A DNA stretch of 64,000 bases from Bacillota bacterium (GTDB taxonomy: Bacteria > Bacillota > Clostridia > Christensenellales > Aristaeellaceae). The stretch's first letter is position 1; each line of letters opens with the position of its first letter. The stretch covers positions 14,138 to 78,137 of the forward strand of contig JAFADG010000045.1 in the NCBI GenBank assembly GCA_023425025.1, read 5' to 3'. The position numbers and the translations under genes are program-made. Under the pieces are notes generated by a model, which saw only the letters and a program-made list of their open reading frames with translations, was not told where the DNA came from and did not search any database. Below, piece after piece: positions 60,838 through 64,000 of the stretch.

Positions 60838-61093
60838 AAACCATTTCCATGTCCAGTTCATCAAGCGTCCCGCTGTCGTTAACGACGGTGGGATTTTCAT
60901 TTCCGTACAAAAACTCTACCGTTGTTCCCAGTGCATCCGCGAGCTTCTTTAGCGTGTTCCCTTTTGGATCTTTTGTTTCTCCGTTTAATAACTTGTTGAT
61001 GGTTCCAACCGGTACTTTGGACGCCGCTGCCAAATCTTCTGTTTTCATACCCTTCTCGTTTTTTAGGGCAACCAATTTTTCATTTAAATTCAT
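60758..61093 (-). CDS. CI-like phage repressor, XRE family (111 aa)
   Basis: HTH at ~5-60 (EDLAAASKVPVGTINKLLNG), then a short tail ending in the LTAEEKRAFLSQMKWTLSKR motif; no peptidase domain, so it is not cleaved LexA-style. ATG 61093 has GGAGG 9 nt upstream. A TTGCAT-17-TATAAT promoter precedes it and three TAACCGT..ACGGTTA operators fill the region to the divergent Cro-like gene. Probably maintains lysogeny. Confidence 0.9.
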   Translation of the reverse strand: MNLNEKLVALKNEKGMKTEDLAAASKVPVGTINKLLNGETKDPKGNTLKKLADALGTTVEFLYGNENPTVVNDSGTLDELDMEMVSTFQMLTAEEKRAFLSQMKWTLSKRG

Positions 61094-61116
61094 TTCAAAC
61101 ACCTCCAACGGGGAGG

Positions 61117-61145
61117 ATTATACTGTAAATTCCCATCAAATGCAA
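61117..61145 (-). promoter_or_regulatory. Repressor promoter
   Basis: Minus strand -35 TTGCAT (plus 61140-61145), 17-nt spacer, -10 TATAAT (plus 61117-61122). Confidence 0.75.
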
Positions 61146-61153
61146 GCAAAAAA

Positions 61154-61240
61154 TAACCGTTTACGGGAAAAATGTTTTAAGTTATGCTTGACATTAACCG
61201 CAGACGGGTATATGATGCATATAGTAACCGTCAACGGTTA
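61154..61240. promoter_or_regulatory. Three phage operators TAACCGT-N2-ACGGTTA
   Basis: Sites: 61154-61169 (TAACCGTTTACGGGAA), 61195-61210 (TAACCGCAGACGGGTA) and 61225-61240 (TAACCGTCAACGGTTA, perfect). The middle one fills the spacer of the rightward promoter; the third covers the start of its transcript. Confidence 0.8.
61188..61216 (+). promoter_or_regulatory. Rightward early promoter (PR-like)
   Basis: -35 TTGACA (61188-61193), 17-nt spacer, -10 TATGAT (61211-61216). Confidence 0.85.
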
Positions 61241-61261
61241 ACTGGAAACGGAGGTGAATTC

Positions 61262-61519
61262 ATGCTGGTGAACCTGTGTGCTGAGATGGTGCGGCACGGA
61301 ATAACTGATGTAGATATTGCCAACACGATCAACCGCGAAAGGCGTGCCGTAAAAAACAGGCTTGATTGTAAAGTGCAGATATCTTCTTCTGACCTCAAAA
61401 AAATTCGCGACAAGCATTTCCCGTTTTATACTCTTGATTATCTTTTGAGCGAGGTTCCTACCGTAGAGGTACCGAGCACATCAGCCCCCGCCCCCGCGAG
61501 CGAAGCGAAGAACGAGTAA
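61262..61519 (+). CDS. Cro-like small phage protein (85 aa)
   Basis: First gene after the rightward promoter; CGGAGGTGA lies just before ATG 61262. MLVNLCAEMVRHGITDVDIA, then INRERRAVKNRLDCKVQISS resembles a minimal HTH as used by Cro-type regulators of Firmicutes phages. C-terminal tail is Pro/Ala/Glu-rich. Role as antagonist of the repressor is inferred from position. Confidence 0.75.
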   Translation: MLVNLCAEMVRHGITDVDIANTINRERRAVKNRLDCKVQISSSDLKKIRDKHFPFYTLDYLLSEVPTVEVPSTSAPAPASEAKNE

Positions 61520-61543
61520 CCCCACAACGAAAGGAGAAAACAC

Positions 61544-61693
61544 ATGAAGAGCGCTCCCATCAAAACATCCTCAATTGAAATCAAATCCGAGCACCACGAG
61601 ATGCTAAATGCATTAATTGAATATCTGCGTGTAACGCAAGATGCGGCCCAAACCCTCAAAGTGAAGCTTGAGAGCTTGAACCGCACTGCGTAG
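61544..61693 (+). CDS. Small phage protein (49 aa)
   Basis: MKSAPIKTSSIEIKSEHHEM then LNALIEYLRVTQDAAQTLKV, ending ESLNRTA. AAGGAG before ATG 61544. Short amphipathic helix; family unknown. Likely part of the early rightward operon. Confidence 0.65.
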   Translation: MKSAPIKTSSIEIKSEHHEMLNALIEYLRVTQDAAQTLKVKLESLNRTA

Positions 61694-61707
61694 AGAGTTT
61701 CGCACCG

Positions 61708-61941
61708 CTACTTCTCCGGATTTTCAGACAGACGATCTAGTTCAGAAATCATCCCTTCAATTGCACCATGTTCAAAAAGCATGAGGTAATTGCACACGGC
61801 GCACTTCACGATGTCGGCGTCTGCTCCTTCCACTATCATGTTATGAATGCCTTGATGCTTAGGAACTAGTGCATGGAACGCGTCCTTTAAATCCTGTTTC
61901 CTAATCGGGTATCCACATACCGGGCATTTTCTTTGGGACAT
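61708..61941 (-). CDS. Zinc-ribbon small protein (77 aa)
   Basis: MSQRKCPVCGYPIRKQDLKD with CPVC, and CAVCNYLMLFE as the second Cys pair (~47-50), suggesting a zinc-binding fold; the C-terminus is helical (EGMISELDRLSENPEK). GGGAGGTGA before ATG 61941. Opposite strand to the early phage genes, so it may be a lysogenically expressed cargo gene. Function unknown. Confidence 0.75.
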   Translation of the reverse strand: MSQRKCPVCGYPIRKQDLKDAFHALVPKHQGIHNMIVEGADADIVKCAVCNYLMLFEHGAIEGMISELDRLSENPEK

Positions 61942-62006
61942 GTTTTCACCTCCCTTCTGCCCAAATTCTACCACAACCGACACGACCAGACAAGAAAGGA
62001 AAATAG

Positions 62007-62771
62007 ATGAACGATATCACGATTTTCAACAGCAAGGAGTTCGGACAAGTCCGCACCGTGGATGTCAACGGTCAGCCCCATGCCGTAGGCGTAGATGTGG
62101 CGCGAGCTCTGGAGTATTCCAGCCCTAGCAAGGCCGTTATTGACCACTGCAAGGGTATTACCAAGTTGGGAATACCCTCATTCAACCAACATGGAGCAGA
62201 AGTTGTTCAAGAAACCAACGTCATCCCCGTTGGCGACGTTTACCGCCTTATCTTCAAGGCAGCAGACCAGAGCCGGAATCCTGAGATCAAGGCTAAAGCC
62301 GAACGCTTTGAACGGTGGATATTCGATGAAGTGATCCCCTCCATTCACCAGACCGGGACCTACTCCGCCAAGCCCACCAACAACGCCGCCCAGCTTCGCG
62401 CCGAGGCCATGAAAATGAATGCAGAGAATCGGCGGATTCACGAGGTTACCAAGCTGATATCACTGATTCCAAGGCTTTCGCCTATTGCTGTAGAGGTTAT
62501 TGGGCTAAAGGCGCTTGAACAGGCAACGGGGATTTGTGCCGATAACTATCTTCCGGCATGCGATAAGACCTATTCTGCCACAGAGGTGGGGGCCATGTTC
62601 TCCATCACCGCAAACGCCGTCGGCAAGATCGCGAACCAGAACAACCTGAAAACGGATGAGTACGGCAAAACGGTGCTGGACAAGTCCAGGTACAGCCCCA
62701 AGCAGGTTGAAACCTTCCGATACAACCAGCGCGGCGTTGACAGAATCGGGCAGCTACTTGGGCGGCAGTAA
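62007..62771 (+). CDS. Phage antirepressor, BRO-N plus KilAC domains (254 aa)
   Basis: N-terminal BRO domain (~5-105: MNDITIFNSKEFGQVRTVDV, VGVDVARALEYSSPSKAVID, FERWIFDEVIPSIHQTG) and C-terminal KilAC/ANT domain (~150-250: YSATEVGAMFSITANAVGKI, YSPKQVETFRYNQRG). Such proteins counteract phage repressors and favour the lytic cycle. Sits in the early region as usual. AAAGGAAAATAG precedes ATG 62007. Confidence 0.93.
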   Translation: MNDITIFNSKEFGQVRTVDVNGQPHAVGVDVARALEYSSPSKAVIDHCKGITKLGIPSFNQHGAEVVQETNVIPVGDVYRLIFKAADQSRNPEIKAKAERFERWIFDEVIPSIHQTGTYSAKPTNNAAQLRAEAMKMNAENRRIHEVTKLISLIPRLSPIAVEVIGLKALEQATGICADNYLPACDKTYSATEVGAMFSITANAVGKIANQNNLKTDEYGKTVLDKSRYSPKQVETFRYNQRGVDRIGQLLGRQ

Positions 62772-62783
62772 GGAGGCATAAAG

Positions 62784-63005
62784 ATGACTGACCCATTGGC
62801 CCGTTACCCCGACATGCTGTCAATAAAAACCCTTGCGCGCCTACTTGATGTGCACTACCGCACCGCCTGGGCTATCATGCAAAAGCTTCCGCACACAAGC
62901 GTGGGGCTAGGACAGAAAAACGAAAGCCCGAGGGTTGGTAAAGAAGATGTCCGGGCCCGTTTTTTCCCGCATACAATCAAGCCAAACCTCAAAATCGCGA
63001 GGTGA
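62784..63005 (+). CDS. Small HTH phage protein, excisionase-like (73 aa)
   Basis: MTDPLARYPDMLSIKTLARL with LDVHYRTAWAIMQKLPHTSV, a MerR/excisionase-type winged HTH reader; basic C-terminus. AAGGAGG before ATG 62784, 12 bp after the antirepressor. A recombination directionality factor is possible but not certain. Confidence 0.7.
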   Translation: MTDPLARYPDMLSIKTLARLLDVHYRTAWAIMQKLPHTSVGLGQKNESPRVGKEDVRARFFPHTIKPNLKIAR

Positions 63006-63008
63006 AGC

Positions 63009-63158
63009 ATGACCATTAATGAAGCCCTACACGTGGAAGAACAAGGCAGCGTGAACCACCACTACTTCCCGCGCGACGGCAAGGACGCGGCGGAACGAAA
63101 GAAAGCGAGGCACACAAGATGCACAAGGACAAGCGTTACCGGAGGTTTATCCGAGTAG
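63009..63158 (+). CDS. Small phage protein (49 aa)
   Basis: MTINEALHVEEQGSVNHHYF then PRDGKDAAERKKARHTRC. GAGGTGAAGC immediately before ATG 63009, and the frame overlaps the next gene by 40 bp. Unknown; ribosome-binding site is the main support. Confidence 0.5.
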   Translation: MTINEALHVEEQGSVNHHYFPRDGKDAAERKKARHTRCTRTSVTGGLSE

Positions 63159-63388
63159 CCCAGCCGGAGGTGTGCTGGTGCGGGGGGACCCCTCATACGA
63201 TCACCCGGACGGACAAGGAGTATCCGGGGTTGTATGAATCCATCGTAGAGTGCCCGAAGTGTGGGCAGCGCAAGCAGGCGATCAGCAACGACGACGAGAG
63301 CGCCAGGGACACGGCGTTGCTGTTGTGGGCGGTAATCAACGCGGTTGTATCGCAAGCCATCGCGGAAAGTGAGGCTGTTTATGTTTAA
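63119..63388 (+). CDS. Zinc-ribbon-like phage protein (89 aa)
   Basis: Two Cys pairs, CWCGG and CPKCGQ, within MHKDKRYRRFIRVAQPEVCW..VECPKCGQRKQAISN suggest a zinc-binding fold; the C-terminal helix ARDTALLLWAVINAVVSQA is hydrophobic. AAGCGAGG upstream of ATG 63119. Function unknown. Overlaps its neighbours at both ends, as is common in phage early regions. Confidence 0.7.
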   Translation: MHKDKRYRRFIRVAQPEVCWCGGTPHTITRTDKEYPGLYESIVECPKCGQRKQAISNDDESARDTALLLWAVINAVVSQAIAESEAVYV

Positions 63389-63515
63389 CCGCCTGTGGCT
63401 GTGGTGGACAAGTAGGAGGCCGGTTCGCGGGCTGCTGGACGCGGCGGTAAAGAGCGGGTACAGGACAATAAAAAGCCCCGACCCTGTTGGCGCAGAGGCG
63501 GAGCAAACCAAATAA
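63381..63515 (+). CDS. Small basic phage protein (44 aa)
   Basis: ATG 63381 overlaps the previous stop by 8 bp. MFNRLWLWWTSRRPVRGLLD, AAVKSGYRTIKSPDPVG. Trp/Arg-rich N-terminus. No family; weak support, mainly from gene packing. Confidence 0.45.
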   Translation: MFNRLWLWWTSRRPVRGLLDAAVKSGYRTIKSPDPVGAEAEQTK

Positions 63516-63547
63516 CTCAATACAATTGTATAACACGAAGGAGGATC

Positions 63548-64000
63548 ATGTCAATGTGTAATTTCTTCTCTCTCATTTCTTCCGGTGACGGCAAGGTATA
63601 CTACTTCACCCCGGAACAGCGTATCAAAGGTGTGCTGGACAAGCATGGGAACCCCTACAAATATGATTCCCACACATCCATTGCAGAACACTTCCTTGGC
63701 AAGAGCAAGGAGGACCGGTGCAACAAGTGGGAGTACAACCTTTTTACTGACAACCTTATGCTTGATCAGCGTAATACTGCGGATGATCGCGACGCGGTTC
63801 TGGCAGAGATCGCAAAGATCGACTTTACACCTATCGCGGGGAATGTTCAGGGAGTGCGCGATTTCCTTAAGGAAGTTAAGGGCGTGAAGTGGTTCAGCAA
63901 TCACGGAGAGATTCCAGAGGGCGTGAGGATGTTCGACACCAGGGACGCTGCCGGGGACGCTGCCTGGGACGCTGCCAGGGACGCTGCCAGGGACGCTGCC
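63548..64000 (+). CDS. DUF7666-like phage protein entering a tetrapeptide repeat, cut by window edge
   Basis: AAGGAGG lies 4 nt before ATG 63548. MSMCNFFSLISSGDGKVYYF, SHTSIAEHFLGKSKEDRCNK, WEYNLFTDNLMLD is the style of DUF7666-type phage proteins. From residue ~132 the sequence becomes RDAAGDAAWDAARDAARDAA, encoded by five 12-bp units, and continues past the right edge. In related phage proteins such (A/R/W)DAA runs can be long and vary in number. Function unknown. Confidence 0.75.
   Translation, partial: MSMCNFFSLISSGDGKVYYFTPEQRIKGVLDKHGNPYKYDSHTSIAEHFLGKSKEDRCNKWEYNLFTDNLMLDQRNTADDRDAVLAEIAKIDFTPIAGNVQGVRDFLKEVKGVKWFSNHGEIPEGVRMFDTRDAAGDAAWDAARDAARDAA
63941..64000 (+). repeat. 12-bp tandem repeat (xGGGACGCTGCC)
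   Basis: Five units at 63941, 63953, 63965, 63977 and 63989, differing only in the first base (a, g, t, a, a), so the encoded unit is (R/G/W)DAA. The array continues beyond the window. Confidence 0.9.

Noticed and set aside
63941..64000. CRISPR array
   Set aside because: The unit is only 12 bp with no spacers and is in frame with a phage gene; no cas genes in the window.

Overview
The window looks like chromosomal DNA of a GC-rich Gram-positive anaerobe of the class Clostridia (Bacillota). Support: strong AGGAGG-type ribosome-binding sites, a fermentative AdhE under tandem Rex-type operators, YesM/YesN-type two-component control of a CUT1 transporter, HypA/HypB maturation proteins, and many short dispersed intergenic repeats of a kind common in this class. 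No 16S or ribosomal protein gene is present, so a Christensenellales/Oscillospirales-like placement is only a guess.

Layout. 1-8.1 kb: a truncated WYL regulator, beta-galactosidase lacZ with a divergent AraC regulator, and adhE. 8.1-14.5 kb: gltB-gltD (glutamate synthase), then a small divergent pair (58-aa protein and XRE regulator) separated by three copies of one operator. 15.3-16.2 kb: two small genes (DUF2007-like, YkvA-like). 16.4-23.2 kb: a one-direction polyamine island, speD - arginine decarboxylase - speE - speB - carboxynorspermidine synthase - nspC. It encodes two routes from putrescine to spermidine and is preceded by a long structured leader RNA with its own promoter and terminator. 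23.9-27.5 kb: methyltransferase, pirin, a CCG-domain Fe-S protein, and a mini AraC regulator followed by a second-type ClpP. 27.5-33.6 kb: a DUF5692 - hypB - Fe-S/flavin oxidoreductase - hypA set with a divergent GntR/FCD regulator and no hydrogenase in sight.

34-49 kb: small proteins, a beta-propeller protein, an alpha/beta hydrolase, a TetR - ABC - ABC exporter set with iron-box-like operators, two PstS-like binding proteins (one frameshifted), recQ, and a secreted Ig-like/CHAP protein. 49.3-49.75 kb: a promoter-RNA-terminator unit that encodes no protein and that I cannot name. 49.8-57.2 kb: sensor kinase, two sugar-type permeases, lipoprotein-like binding protein, response regulator and FAD oxidoreductase form one transport-and-sensing locus.

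57.5-58.0 kb holds decayed insertion-sequence remnants. At 58,226 the 3' part of a tRNA-Arg(CCT) gene marks the left attachment site of a prophage that runs off the right edge: tyrosine integrase, secreted protein, CI-like repressor and Cro-like gene with three shared operators, BRO/KilAC antirepressor, several small genes, and a DUF7666-like protein entering a 12-bp tandem repeat.

The two most unusual signals are the structured RNA upstream of speD (about 23,183-23,560, minus strand) and the stand-alone RNA at about 49,377-49,745 (plus strand). Neither matches a riboswitch or housekeeping RNA that I can recognise.
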